Below are positions 17,790-27,236 of a stretch of DNA of 64,000 nt, piece by piece. The notes beneath the pieces were generated by a model. The model searched no databases and was not told the origin of the DNA. It saw only the letters and a program-made list of their open reading frames with translations. The position numbers were made by a program, and so were the translations under genes. This DNA comes from Methanococcoides sp. EBM-47. Lineage in GTDB: Archaea; Halobacteriota; Methanosarcinia; Methanosarcinales; Methanosarcinaceae. Each line of letters opens with the position of its first letter. The first letter of the stretch is position 1. The stretch is from contig MPPA01000052.1 in the NCBI GenBank assembly GCA_001896725.1, positions 151,263 through 215,262 on the forward strand. Direction: 5' to 3'.

Positions 17790-19238
17790 ATGAACAAGAT
17801 AGAGAATATTACCAAGGAAATTGATCCCATATATATCAGGCATCTGCTCCATGCTTCACTAGGGCTCACATGCCTGCTATATCCTTTTCTTCCTCTGGGT
17901 ATGCTGATACTTATAATGTTCCTCATGATCATGATCTTGAGACATTTGCCCCAAAGATCAAAACTATACCAGATCCTTTCCAGTAAGGAAAATGACAAAA
18001 ACATCTTCAAAAGACCGATAGATAAAAATCTCAGAAGCGCAAACAACCTTGTTATTTCCATCCTTTTGCTTCTGTTGTTCAAATATGGTTTTAGCTTGGA
18101 AGGTGTGACATTCCCTATATACGTGATCGGTGGGGCTGTGGCCATCAGCACGTTCGGAATAGCCTCCGCTAACATGTTCACTCATTGGAAAAAAAATCAA
18201 TTAAAATGTCTGGCAAAATTAGATTATCCTGAAAAAACATACAAAGAAGAAGAAGACAGCGAGGTTTTCCATTTGCCTTCAAGCCTCGTCATGTTATTAG
18301 CAGGCATCATTTCGGCTTTTCTGTTAGGAGCGTGGATCATTCATTGGGAGGGGATCAATGTCACCTATGATATGATCTTTTTTATAGCAGTGATCGGATC
18401 GGTCACCGGAGCCCTTTTTGAATCCATCCCCTCCAGAGTGGACGACAACATATCGGTTGTTTTTGGATCAGGCATGGTCATGTGGCTTTTTGCATCTTTT
18501 GGATACACAGTGCCGCCTGCGCATATGTTCTTTGCCCTTCTTTTTTCCCTGCTGTTAGGCTACCTTGCTTATAGAGCACGTATAGCGGACATATCTGCTC
18601 TTTTGGGTGCAAGCCTTATTGGTGTACTGATCATAGTATTTGCCGATATTTTCTGTTTCCTTTTATTGTTAACCTTTTTTATACTGGGTGGGGTTTTTAC
18701 CAAATACAAGTATGCTTACAAGGCATCTATTGGTATAGCCGAGAAAAAAGGTGGTGTGAGGAGCTATGAGAATGTTTTCAGCAACAGTATGGCAGCTCTT
18801 GTGCTTGCCATTGCCTATGGCATGTATCCTCAATACAGTGAGTTCATCATGTATTCATATCTGGGTACTGTTGCAACTGCAACAGGTGACACACTTGCAA
18901 GTGAGATAGGCACCACCTCAAAAGAAAGACCACGAATGATCACGAACTTAAAACCTGCAAGACCAGGCCGCGATGGTGCGGTCACTATACTTGGTGAACT
19001 TGCATGCATATTTGGTTCTCTTGTGATAGCTGTTCTAGCAATTTTGTTCGGAAAGGTGGAGAATGCCTATCTGGGGCTTTTGATCACCGGTCTTGGAGGA
19101 TTTATTGGTACTAACATTGATAGCTTACTGGGTGCCACACTTCAGAACAGAGGACTATTATCTAATAGCGGAGTGAACTTCTATGCTAATTTTGCCGGAG
19201 CAGCGGTTTCAGGCTTACTTTTTCTGTCATTATCCTGA
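17790..19238 (+). CDS. DUF92 family membrane protein with N-terminal membrane extension
   Basis: A hydrophobic protein of about 482 residues. The C-terminal ~260 residues are a DUF92/TMEM19 domain: SNSMAALVLAIAYGMYPQ, GTVATATGDTLASEIGT and GRDGAVTILGELACIFGSL are typical. The plant member VTE6 is a phytyl-phosphate kinase, so a polyprenyl-phosphate kinase role is possible but unproven in archaea. The N-terminal ~150 residues (IRHLLHASLGLTCLLYPFLP and onward) add further membrane segments and recall the start of dolichol/phytol kinases, so the protein may be a fusion. The start is uncertain: ATGs at 17781 and 17790 are both possible. Confidence 0.8.
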   Translation: MNKIENITKEIDPIYIRHLLHASLGLTCLLYPFLPLGMLILIMFLMIMILRHLPQRSKLYQILSSKENDKNIFKRPIDKNLRSANNLVISILLLLLFKYGFSLEGVTFPIYVIGGAVAISTFGIASANMFTHWKKNQLKCLAKLDYPEKTYKEEEDSEVFHLPSSLVMLLAGIISAFLLGAWIIHWEGINVTYDMIFFIAVIGSVTGALFESIPSRVDDNISVVFGSGMVMWLFASFGYTVPPAHMFFALLFSLLLGYLAYRARIADISALLGASLIGVLIIVFADIFCFLLLLTFFILGGVFTKYKYAYKASIGIAEKKGGVRSYENVFSNSMAALVLAIAYGMYPQYSEFIMYSYLGTVATATGDTLASEIGTTSKERPRMITNLKPARPGRDGAVTILGELACIFGSLVIAVLAILFGKVENAYLGLLITGLGGFIGTNIDSLLGATLQNRGLLSNSGVNFYANFAGAAVSGLLFLSLS

Positions 19239-19360
19239 ACAAAAGGCATCTGATACCATGGATCTGCTAGTTGAGCCACAAATATGACAAATCCTTTTAT
19301 TACTTCAAACATTAAATAATACCATAGTTGATCTTTATCATATATACAAAAGTGAATATC

Positions 19361-20374
19361 ATGCTTGACATAGGAATCATAGGTGCATCTGGTTATACAG
19401 GCGGTGAGCTAATGCGCTTACTGCTCAGTCATCCACAGGCCAGGGTAGAACTGGCAACATCCCGTAGGCTGATGGGTCAAAAGGTATCTGCCACTCACAC
19501 ACATCTTAAAGATATGGTGGATATTCAGTTCGAAAACCCTGATCCACATGAAATAAAGGACAGGTGTGATGTGGTCTTTGTGGCTGTGCCACATGGTACT
19601 GCCATGAACATCGTGCCAAAGATACTTGATGACAAAGTAAAGGTAATAGACCTGAGCGCTGATTACCGGCTTAAGCCAGCGGTCTTTGAGGATGTATATG
19701 GCATCAAACATCTCGACCCACGTAATGTGGTCTACGGAATGCCAGAGCTGCACCCGGAAATAAAACATGAGGGATTTATAGCCAATCCTGGTTGTTTCCC
19801 AACAGGTGCTACTCTTGCAGCCGCCCCTCTTGCGCAGGCATCTATGATAGACAGCGTAGTATTTGACTCCAAAACAGGTGTTTCCGGTGCAGGCATTGAG
19901 CCAAGCCAGGCTTCACACTATCCTAACATGGCCGAAAATGTACAGCCTTATAAGCTGACAAAACACAGGCATTTGCCGGAGTTCACTCAGGAGCTACAGC
20001 GTTTGGACAAAAACCTCACCAATATCAGTTTTACCCCTCATATCATTCCTTCAGTAAGGGGTATACTTACTACAGCCCACATATTTACCAAAGGGACCCT
20101 CACGAAATATGATGTTATGGACCTGTACACAGAAATGTATCAAGACAAACCATTTGTCAGGATGATGGATGGGATACCATCTCTCAGCGCAGTAAAAGGC
20201 TCCAATTTCTGTGATATAGGCTTTGAAGTAGATCCCCGTAATAATCGCGTAGTTGTTATCTCGGCGATCGACAACCTGGTAAAGGGAGCATCAGGACAGG
20301 CTATACAGAATATGAACATCATGTGTGGCTTAGATGAGACCACCGGTTTATGGGTACCAGGTATAGCCCCTTAA
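19361..20374 (+). CDS. argC: N-acetyl-gamma-glutamyl-phosphate reductase
   Basis: ArgC reduces N-acetylglutamyl phosphate with NADPH in arginine synthesis. The 337-residue protein starts MLDIGIIGASGYTGGEL, the nucleotide-binding loop. The active-site cysteine is in ANPGCFPTGATLA near residue 147, and KTGVSGAG and HIIPSVRGIL follow. I chose the ATG at 19361 with AAGTGA upstream; the longer frame adds 11 residues before the conserved start. It is the first gene of argC-CBS-argJ and is followed by the CBS gene after 30 bp. Confidence 0.96.
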   Translation: MLDIGIIGASGYTGGELMRLLLSHPQARVELATSRRLMGQKVSATHTHLKDMVDIQFENPDPHEIKDRCDVVFVAVPHGTAMNIVPKILDDKVKVIDLSADYRLKPAVFEDVYGIKHLDPRNVVYGMPELHPEIKHEGFIANPGCFPTGATLAAAPLAQASMIDSVVFDSKTGVSGAGIEPSQASHYPNMAENVQPYKLTKHRHLPEFTQELQRLDKNLTNISFTPHIIPSVRGILTTAHIFTKGTLTKYDVMDLYTEMYQDKPFVRMMDGIPSLSAVKGSNFCDIGFEVDPRNNRVVVISAIDNLVKGASGQAIQNMNIMCGLDETTGLWVPGIAP

Positions 20375-20404
20375 GTTCCAATGCTTATCAAGATGGTGTG
20401 ATCC

Positions 20405-20878
20405 ATGCAAGTCAAAGACATAATGAATACAGATGTGATCGTATGCGACCCTCGAACAACCATAAGTGAGGCTTCCCAGCTGCTCAAAAAGCATAACATC
20501 AGTGGCCTTCCGGTAGTAGAAAATGGCAAGGTCGTAGGCATAGTCTCAGAAGGAGACCTGCTCAAATTACTGGAAGTTCCTGAACCTGGTGGTCTGTGGT
20601 TACCTAGTCCCTTTGAGGTAATAGAGATACCTATACGTGAACTTCTCAACTGGGAAGAAACTAAACATATGCTGGATGACATTGGCTCAAAGCCTGTCCG
20701 TGAGATCATGCAAAAGAATGTGCATGTCATATCCCCGGAAAATAGTATCCAGGATGCGGCCAAGCTTATCACGAAATACAAGGTGAACCGCCTCCCGGTC
20801 ATAGAGGATGGTGTTCTGGTCGGCATCATCACTCGAGGCGACATCATACATGGACTGGGGAGGGATACAGAGCAATGA
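20405..20878 (+). CDS. Two-CBS-domain protein
   Basis: A 157-residue stand-alone CBS pair (Bateman module). The first CBS domain opens with VKDIMNTDVIVCDP and runs through GIVSEGDLLKLL. The second opens with VREIMQKNVHVISP and ends GIITRGDIIHGL. Such modules usually bind adenine nucleotides or S-adenosylmethionine and regulate partners. A loop of about 40 residues between them includes a Trp-rich GGLWLPSPF segment. The stop overlaps the argJ start as ATGA, so expression is coupled to arginine synthesis. Its partner is unknown. Confidence 0.9.
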   Translation: MQVKDIMNTDVIVCDPRTTISEASQLLKKHNISGLPVVENGKVVGIVSEGDLLKLLEVPEPGGLWLPSPFEVIEIPIRELLNWEETKHMLDDIGSKPVREIMQKNVHVISPENSIQDAAKLITKYKVNRLPVIEDGVLVGIITRGDIIHGLGRDTEQ

Positions 20879-22059
20879 AATCTATCGATGGTGGTATCTG
20901 CGCTGTAAAAGGTGTTAAGGCCTGGGGTATCAAGTCTGGAAAAATGGGTCTTGGAGTGATCGTGGCAGAAGGTAATGCAGCGGGAATGTTTACCAGGAAC
21001 AGGGTCATTGCTGCTCCCCTGGTAGTTACAAAAGAGCATCTTCAAAAACATGGCAGGCTTAGTGCCCTGATAGTCAACAGTGGCAATGCAAATGCTTTTA
21101 CCGGTGAACAGGGGATTGTGGACGCAAGGGAAATGGCTTGCATGCTGGCAGATGAGCTATCCATAGATTCCGAACATGTGGCAGTAGCTTCTACCGGTGT
21201 CATTGGCAGACGTTTGGACACAAAATGGATATGTTCGAACCTTTCAGGTGTTGTAGCCTCATTAAGAGCAGATCACGAAGGCAGCCATGCTGTGGCCAGG
21301 TCCATAATGACCACAGATACTACTATGAAAGAGATAGCTATTGAACTTGATAGTGGTATCCGAATAGGTGCCATTGCCAAGGGGGCTGGAATGATAGAGC
21401 CTAACATGGGCACTATGCTATGTTTTGCTTATACGGATGCAAAAATGCCTACAGAACTATTGCATGAATGCCTTACCAAGGCTGTAGACAAAAGCTTCAA
21501 CATGGTAGTAGTGGATGGTGATACCAGCACCAATGATATGGTACTCTTGACAGCGACCGGTGGGTCAGGCATTCAACCTCTGACGACAGATTTCCAGCAA
21601 GGGCTTGACCATGTGCTGATAGAGCTTGGAAAAATGATCGCTGCTGACGGTGAGGGTGCCACAAGGCTGATAGAAGCAAATGTAACCGGTGCTTTATCAG
21701 ATGAGGATGCCCGTCTGGCTGCAAAAGCGATCGTGCGCTCGCCACTTGTAAAATCTGCAGTTTTTGGTAAAGACCCTAACTGGGGGCGTGTGACAGCAGC
21801 TGTTGGATATTCAGGTGCTGAGGTCGATCAGCACAAGTTATCACTTGCGTTTTCAGATGGTAGGGATACAATACAACTTGTGATCAGCGGCAAGATCCCC
21901 GGAATGAGCGATGATGGCCTCTCCATACTCAGAAAAATAATGGGAGGAACAAAGGTCAATATCATAGTAGATCTGGGACTGGGAATGAGCAGTGCCACAG
22001 CATGGGGTTGTGATCTTACTTACGATTATGTGCGTATAAATGCTGAATATACAACATAA
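20875..22059 (+). CDS. argJ: Bifunctional ornithine acetyltransferase / N-acetylglutamate synthase
   Basis: ArgJ recycles acetyl from N-acetylornithine to glutamate and may also make N-acetylglutamate from acetyl-CoA. The 394-residue precursor normally cleaves itself before a conserved threonine. Here the site is EPNMGTMLCF with T180 as the nucleophile; the residue before it is Gly, where many family members have Ala. Other motifs are IVNSGNANAFTG near 66, VVDGDTSTND near 206 and GKDPNWGRV near 299. Whether it is mono- or bifunctional cannot be read from sequence. It overlaps the CBS gene by 4 bases. Confidence 0.95.
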   Translation: MKSIDGGICAVKGVKAWGIKSGKMGLGVIVAEGNAAGMFTRNRVIAAPLVVTKEHLQKHGRLSALIVNSGNANAFTGEQGIVDAREMACMLADELSIDSEHVAVASTGVIGRRLDTKWICSNLSGVVASLRADHEGSHAVARSIMTTDTTMKEIAIELDSGIRIGAIAKGAGMIEPNMGTMLCFAYTDAKMPTELLHECLTKAVDKSFNMVVVDGDTSTNDMVLLTATGGSGIQPLTTDFQQGLDHVLIELGKMIAADGEGATRLIEANVTGALSDEDARLAAKAIVRSPLVKSAVFGKDPNWGRVTAAVGYSGAEVDQHKLSLAFSDGRDTIQLVISGKIPGMSDDGLSILRKIMGGTKVNIIVDLGLGMSSATAWGCDLTYDYVRINAEYTT

Positions 22060-22089
22060 GTTCAGAATTTTTTGAAAAAAGGTGAAAGA

Positions 22090-23577
22090 ATGGACATCGA
22101 TGAATGGGAAAAACGTTACTCTATGGCATTTTCCAGTATCAGCGAGATACTGGATAACATAAATGGTGTCTTTGTTGCATACAACAGCAACGTGGATGCT
22201 ATTAAGCATGTCAGTGAAAAGGATATACACAAACTCATTTCCATTGTGGGGGCAAAAGCAGTGCAGCAAAAGGTCACGGAATATCCCCGCGAGATCCAGG
22301 ACCCTGTGGACCTTGTTGCAAGGCTCGTGATAGCCATGCGGGATGGGAAAGCTGCAGAAGTTCCCACATATACTGCTGATACCCACAAATGGCTCATGGA
22401 TAACATGGTATTTGATAAAGCCCGTATGGGAGGGCAGGCTGGTATCATATCCAATCTTCTGTCAAACCTCGGGGTCAATAATGTCATAACATATGTCCCA
22501 TGGTTGTCCAAGGAACAAGCCGAGTATTTTGTTGATGCACCCAATCTGAAATATCCAGTGATAGAAAATGGTGTTCTCAGGTTAAAGCACCCACATGATG
22601 CCTATGATGTGAACCAGCTCCCTAAGATCAATTGGATCTTTGAGTTCTCAAAAGGCACAAAGGTCGAATATGATGGAGAGATATTTGAGGTTCCCAGAGA
22701 TAATCGTTTGATCATCTCTTCCAGACCTCCATGGCTACGCATAGACATGAGTGAGCAGCTATATGATCAGATCCCCCATATGAATGGGATGATCGATGGT
22801 GCCATCCTTTCAGGTTATCAGATGATAAAAGAGAAATATGAGGATGGAACAACCTACCATGATTATGTGAAAAAGGCCGTAGATGTTATCAAAAGACTAA
22901 AAGAAGGCAGCCCTGACATGCGTATACATGTAGAGTTCACTTCCATTCAGAACAAGGTCATAAGAAGAACGATCCTTAAGGATATTGTGCATAAGCATGC
23001 CTCCTCTTTAGGACTGGATACAGTTGAGGTGGCTAATGCCCTTAATGTGCTGGGTCATGAAGAGCTGGCATACGCTGTCATCAGTAAAGGAGAGAACAGT
23101 ATCTCTGCACTGTATGAGGGGGCTGTTAAGCTCTTATGTGAATTGAAGCTTGAAAGGGTACACATACATTCCCTGGGTTTCTACATATGTGTAGCTTCTA
23201 AGGATTTCCCTCTTACAGTGGAAGAGCACAGGGATGCTTTGATGTTCTCATCTACCCTTGCAGCAGCCCAGGCATTACATGGTGATATTGGCAGCCTTGA
23301 GGAAGGAGGAACGGGTCTTGGTGTTCCAATATCCGAAAGAGGACATGATGACCTTGAGCAGCTGGAAAAGTATCTTGTACGAAGGGATGTGTGTACCGGC
23401 ACTGAGTTCGAGGATGGATGTGTCTGTGCGCTTAACCATGACCTTATTGTCATTCCCACAAAAGTGGTACAGGACCCAGTAGCTACCGTGGGGATCGGTG
23501 ACACCATCTCAGCAGGTGCTTTTGCAGCCATCCTTGCTATGATCCGAAAAAAAGGGGCTGAAGATAGGGGTTCTTGA
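22090..23577 (+). CDS. ADP-dependent phosphofructokinase/glucokinase
   Basis: A 495-residue member of the archaeal ADP-dependent sugar kinase family (PF04587, ribokinase-like fold), which phosphorylates fructose-6-phosphate or glucose with ADP in the modified Embden-Meyerhof pathway. FVAYNSNVDAIKHV near residue 30 is the sugar-binding start, RMGGQAGIISNLL near 115, and VATVGIGDTISAG near 467 carries the catalytic Asp. The ATG at 22090 has AAGGTGA 5 bases upstream. Substrate cannot be settled from motifs. A second, more divergent copy overlaps its stop codon. Confidence 0.9.
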   Translation: MDIDEWEKRYSMAFSSISEILDNINGVFVAYNSNVDAIKHVSEKDIHKLISIVGAKAVQQKVTEYPREIQDPVDLVARLVIAMRDGKAAEVPTYTADTHKWLMDNMVFDKARMGGQAGIISNLLSNLGVNNVITYVPWLSKEQAEYFVDAPNLKYPVIENGVLRLKHPHDAYDVNQLPKINWIFEFSKGTKVEYDGEIFEVPRDNRLIISSRPPWLRIDMSEQLYDQIPHMNGMIDGAILSGYQMIKEKYEDGTTYHDYVKKAVDVIKRLKEGSPDMRIHVEFTSIQNKVIRRTILKDIVHKHASSLGLDTVEVANALNVLGHEELAYAVISKGENSISALYEGAVKLLCELKLERVHIHSLGFYICVASKDFPLTVEEHRDALMFSSTLAAAQALHGDIGSLEEGGTGLGVPISERGHDDLEQLEKYLVRRDVCTGTEFEDGCVCALNHDLIVIPTKVVQDPVATVGIGDTISAGAFAAILAMIRKKGAEDRGS

Positions 23578-24917
23578 TGAAGGTCCTTTGTGCATACAAC
23601 GCTAACATCGATGCTTTACATTCCATCACAGGTGCAGAAGTATCTGCTATGCTTGCTTCTGTGGATGTAGCGGAAGTGGTAGAAAAAATAAGGGATCCTC
23701 CTGGTCTTATAGATTCCATGTCCGATTTTCTTGCGGGGCTTTTGCTCTGCATGAAAGAGGGTATAGGCGCAGAATGGCTCATTCACGGACCAGATACCTT
23801 TAAACTCCTTAAGGAGCAGTTCATCCATAGATCGAAGCTAAGAATGGGCGGCAATATGGGCATAATGGCAAATGTGCTTTCTGAGATGGGAGCAGAGCTT
23901 GTGGTTCCCAATGTTGTTAATCCCACGTCTCAGCAACTTTCCTTCTTTTCTCAAAAGGCAGTTTATATCCCAGGAGCTGAGCCCTGTTCTAAGGAAATGA
24001 AATGTGAAGATGATGAAAACATACACTTCGTCTTCGATTTCAAAAAAGGGGACCGCGTTAAATATGGAGATATCTTTTTCACAGTTCCGAGAGAGAACCG
24101 GTTCATTGCGACCTATGATATCCTGAACATATCCCTCCTGACCAATCCACATTTTGAAGATTATGCTATCGAGCATGCAGGTGAGATGGATGGAATGCTG
24201 ATCTCAGGTTTTCACATGATGCTAAAAACCTATCCTGATGGCTCTGGTTATCAGGACAGGCTTGAGCAGGTGTTAAAGCAGCTGAAGATGTGGGGTTCCA
24301 TGAATGATGATCTCTTAATACATGTGGAATTTGGCCATTTTAATGATAAAGACATGGCTTTGCATGTTTTTTCCAGATTATCGCCTCTTGTAAGCTCTAT
24401 AGGCATGAACGAAGATGAGCTTGCCATGCTTGAGCCTCTGCATAAAGTGAACGCGGCCAATATATTGCAGATGGACGTTCTTTCTATACTGGAAGCTTCA
24501 GATCAGTGTTTGTCGGCTTTTGGGCTCAAAAAAATGATCGTTCATACCAGGGAATATGTCCTTAGCATATCTCGCAAGACATGCCTCTCACCGGAAGAAC
24601 AGCTTGAAGCCATGGGCTTTGGCATTACATGTGCCGGGATATTTGCATCGACCGGTCAGCTGCATCACAGGGATAAGTTGCAGTTACTGTCTTCTGACCT
24701 TCAGGAAAGTGTATTTGGCAACATTCAGATGCAACGCCTGATCGAAACAACAGCAGCTGTTAGTTCAGGTCGTGGTGCTGCTGGAATGTATGAAGGTCAC
24801 CAGATATGCATGTTGCCTACTTTGCTCAGTGATGACCCGGTCTCTACTGTGGGCCTGGGAGATACTGTTACAGCTTCAATGTTCCTCAGAGAACTGGAAT
24901 TGCAAAAAGCGAGGTGA
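23577..24917 (+). CDS. Second ADP-dependent sugar kinase homolog
   Basis: A 446-residue paralog of the preceding gene. It keeps the fold markers: CAYNANIDALHSI near residue 5, RMGGNMGIMANVLSEMG near 91, VEFGHFND near 248 and VSTVGLGDTVTASMF near 423 with the catalytic Asp. It is shorter and lacks the N-terminal helix of the first copy. The start overlaps the upstream stop by one base (TGATG), so the two are coupled. One copy could be the phosphofructokinase and the other a glucokinase or a nucleoside kinase; the sequence does not decide this. Confidence 0.85.
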   Translation: MKVLCAYNANIDALHSITGAEVSAMLASVDVAEVVEKIRDPPGLIDSMSDFLAGLLLCMKEGIGAEWLIHGPDTFKLLKEQFIHRSKLRMGGNMGIMANVLSEMGAELVVPNVVNPTSQQLSFFSQKAVYIPGAEPCSKEMKCEDDENIHFVFDFKKGDRVKYGDIFFTVPRENRFIATYDILNISLLTNPHFEDYAIEHAGEMDGMLISGFHMMLKTYPDGSGYQDRLEQVLKQLKMWGSMNDDLLIHVEFGHFNDKDMALHVFSRLSPLVSSIGMNEDELAMLEPLHKVNAANILQMDVLSILEASDQCLSAFGLKKMIVHTREYVLSISRKTCLSPEEQLEAMGFGITCAGIFASTGQLHHRDKLQLLSSDLQESVFGNIQMQRLIETTAAVSSGRGAAGMYEGHQICMLPTLLSDDPVSTVGLGDTVTASMFLRELELQKAR

Positions 24918-24930
24918 GGATATCTACACT

Positions 24931-25761
24931 TTGAAGTGCAGTAATTTTCATCTGGACCACACTCTGGATTGCGGTCAGGTATTCAGGTGGAACAAGGTAG
25001 GAGGTGTGTGGACAGGTGTGGTGCAAGGGGACGTGGTACGCGCCTGGCAAGACTTGCACACAGGGTTAGTACACATCGATTCCAAGTTACCGGAAGATTT
25101 TTTTCGCAGCTATTTCCGATTTGATGATGAACTTGACAGTATACTTGACGAAGTGAACAAGGATGAACATATGGATGAAGCTATTCGTGGTTACAGGGGA
25201 ATGCGTCTTATCCGGCAGGAGCCATGGGAATGTCTGATATCATATCTTCTTGCCACTGCCTGGAGCATTCCCAACATAAAGAACGGCATTTCCAAACTAT
25301 CCCGTATTTTTGGAGAGGAAATTGCAGATGGCCATTATAGCTTCCCAGGTCCAGGTGCATTAGCAACGGCATGTGATACTGATCTGTACAGCTGTAAGCT
25401 GGGTTTCAGAACGGATCGCATACGTAAGGCGGCAGTACAGGTAGCTGATGGTGACATCAGCCTTGATGAGCTTTTTGAGCTTGACTATGAAGATGCAAAG
25501 AAGAAGCTCATGGAGCTGGATGGCATTGGAGAGAAAGTAGCGGATTGTATACTGCTTTTCGCCTTTGGGAAGATGGAGGCCTTTCCCGTGGACACACATG
25601 TGGAAAAAGTAGTCAGTACATATTACGGCGATCATGACTTCTTCAAGGATGGGATCACAAAGGCTAAAATAGGCACATGGGGAAGAATGTACTTTGGAAA
25701 GTACTGTGGTTATGCACAACAATACCTGTTCTATCAAAAACGGCTTGAGGGTTTGAAATGA
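24931..25761 (+). CDS. 8-oxoguanine DNA glycosylase/AP lyase (OGG1-like)
   Basis: Removes 8-oxoguanine from DNA and nicks the abasic site. The 276-residue protein has the OGG1 N-terminal domain (DHTLDCGQVFRWNKV near residue 10) and a helix-hairpin-helix/GPD domain. MELDGIGEKVADCILLFAFG carries the Schiff-base lysine, and PVDTHVEKVV the catalytic Asp. No ATG precedes the conserved region; I use the TTG at 24931, 14 bp after the upstream kinase stop, with GAGGTGAGG about 11 bases before it. A longer frame overlaps the kinase gene and adds unrelated residues. Co-transcription with the kinases is likely. Confidence 0.9.
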   Translation: MKCSNFHLDHTLDCGQVFRWNKVGGVWTGVVQGDVVRAWQDLHTGLVHIDSKLPEDFFRSYFRFDDELDSILDEVNKDEHMDEAIRGYRGMRLIRQEPWECLISYLLATAWSIPNIKNGISKLSRIFGEEIADGHYSFPGPGALATACDTDLYSCKLGFRTDRIRKAAVQVADGDISLDELFELDYEDAKKKLMELDGIGEKVADCILLFAFGKMEAFPVDTHVEKVVSTYYGDHDFFKDGITKAKIGTWGRMYFGKYCGYAQQYLFYQKRLEGLK

Positions 25762-26318
25762 CCGGGGTGGACTGAAGAACGCTGATGTTCAGAAGATCAA
25801 AGGCACAGTCTTTTGATATTCTGATCATCTGCCTGCTTTATGGATAGACCGCAATGCTGAGAATATACTACAAGGACTTCCTTTATGGGAACCGCCTGAC
25901 AAAACTGGATATAGACCAGGCTAAAATCAGAAAACCCAAGGGAAGAACGAAGAGGCCAAAAAAAGCAAGGTCATTGGCATTTCCCAGCAAAGAGGCTCTG
26001 CTAAAGCTTTCAGTTCCAATAATGACCGATATCAATGTAAAGTGGACCACTGTGGACAGGTATTAAAAATACTGCCAGATATTTGGAATTTTTTAACAAA
26101 TTGCTGAGAACCCGAAGAAACCCATTTTTAGCCAATTGTTCAAAACCTGCATATAGGACATGCTTCTATTACCAAGGTCCCCGGGATCCTCTATTGTCCA
26201 ATAAGAATGGAAGTACTTGAACTTGATTGGATGCTCTCGCATGATACAAAAGTATGAGAGGAATACAATAATAAACAAGTATACTATATTTAGCATTGTT
26301 TTTTGCAACGAGGAGTGG
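25762..26318 (+). other. Spacer with an unassigned 70-codon ORF
   Basis: About 560 bp between the glycosylase and the flippase-like gene. It includes an open frame at 25854-26066 whose product is basic (PKGRTKRPKKARS) and starts MLRIYYKDFLYGN. It has no ribosome-binding site that I can see and no family I recognise; it could be the decayed end of a transposase or a real small protein. I see no other coding signal. Confidence 0.35.
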
Positions 26319-27236
26319 ATGAAGAACTACAAGAGGATATTTAAATTTATAATTATATTAATATCGATTGTACTCATATTCAATTATAGAAATGAACTTC
26401 TACCCGAAGCTATAGCATTATTTCACAATCTGCAGAATGCGGATATAAAAGATATAACCATTGCAATAGCCCTTTATTTACTAAGTGTATATATTTTTGC
26501 TGAAAGATGGAAGATCGTTCTCAATTCATTAGGATATGATTTAAAGACCACACAGTTATTTCCTGTGATATTTGGTGCCATTCCCATTAACAATCTTACA
26601 CCCGCGAACAGAGCTGGGGGAGAGCCATTGAGGATGTTCTGGGTCAAAAAGGAATTTGGGGTCAAGTACTCAGATGCTGTTATATCTATAATCTTCGAAA
26701 GATCGGTAGAAGCAATACCTGTGTTAGTGATGATGATCTATGTAAGCTATACTATACTGCCTTTTATCCAGAGCGCTCATCCATTGACCTCGAACATGGT
26801 CTATGTAGCAGCCATACCATTTGCTCTGGTATTCCTGGCATATCTGCTGAAGGATAAGATAGGCAAATACATAGAAAATTATAAAGAAGACTGCTATAAA
26901 CTTAGAACGGTCTTTTACCCAACATTGTTCCTATCCAGTAGTGTATGGGTGCTGGACATCTTCAGGTTTAAGTTCATTACATTATCTTTAGGTTTACAGC
27001 TACCTTTCAAGATCATTGTACTGATATCTCTTCTCTACATGATACTAGGTTCTATACCACTTACAACAGGAGGTTTGGGAGTTGTGGAAGGAGGACTGAT
27101 AGCAGCACTTAGCTTCTTTGGGATATCTATGGCCATAGCTGCCGGTATCATTCTAATAGAAAGGTTCATTTCTTATATTTTAGCAAGCCTGATCGGCTCT
27201 GTATTTCTGATCAGATTTGGAGCTTTTAAAGTATGA
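26319..27236 (+). CDS. Flippase-like membrane protein (LPG synthase TM/UPF0104 family)
   Basis: A 305-residue membrane protein with about eight hydrophobic segments. NNLTPANRAGGEPLRMFW near residue 90 and GSIPLTTGGLGVVEGGL near 245 are the two signatures of the PF03706/TIGR00374 family, which includes the flippase part of MprF and several putative lipid-linked glycan transporters. The start is the ATG at 26319 with GAGGAG immediately upstream; the longer frame lacks conservation. Its stop overlaps the glycosyltransferase start as ATGA. In this company it may move a glycolipid or polyprenyl-linked sugar across the membrane; that is inference. Confidence 0.87.
   Translation: MKNYKRIFKFIIILISIVLIFNYRNELLPEAIALFHNLQNADIKDITIAIALYLLSVYIFAERWKIVLNSLGYDLKTTQLFPVIFGAIPINNLTPANRAGGEPLRMFWVKKEFGVKYSDAVISIIFERSVEAIPVLVMMIYVSYTILPFIQSAHPLTSNMVYVAAIPFALVFLAYLLKDKIGKYIENYKEDCYKLRTVFYPTLFLSSSVWVLDIFRFKFITLSLGLQLPFKIIVLISLLYMILGSIPLTTGGLGVVEGGLIAALSFFGISMAIAAGIILIERFISYILASLIGSVFLIRFGAFKV

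Noticed and set aside
20371..21051. 226-codon minus-strand frame opposite the CBS gene and argJ
   Set aside because: Low-complexity Ser/Thr-rich translation typical of a shadow; spans two real overlapping genes.
25854..26066. Transposase remnant
   Set aside because: The basic 70-residue product is suggestive, but no DDE motif, terminal inverted repeat or target duplication can be seen, so I kept it only as an unassigned ORF.
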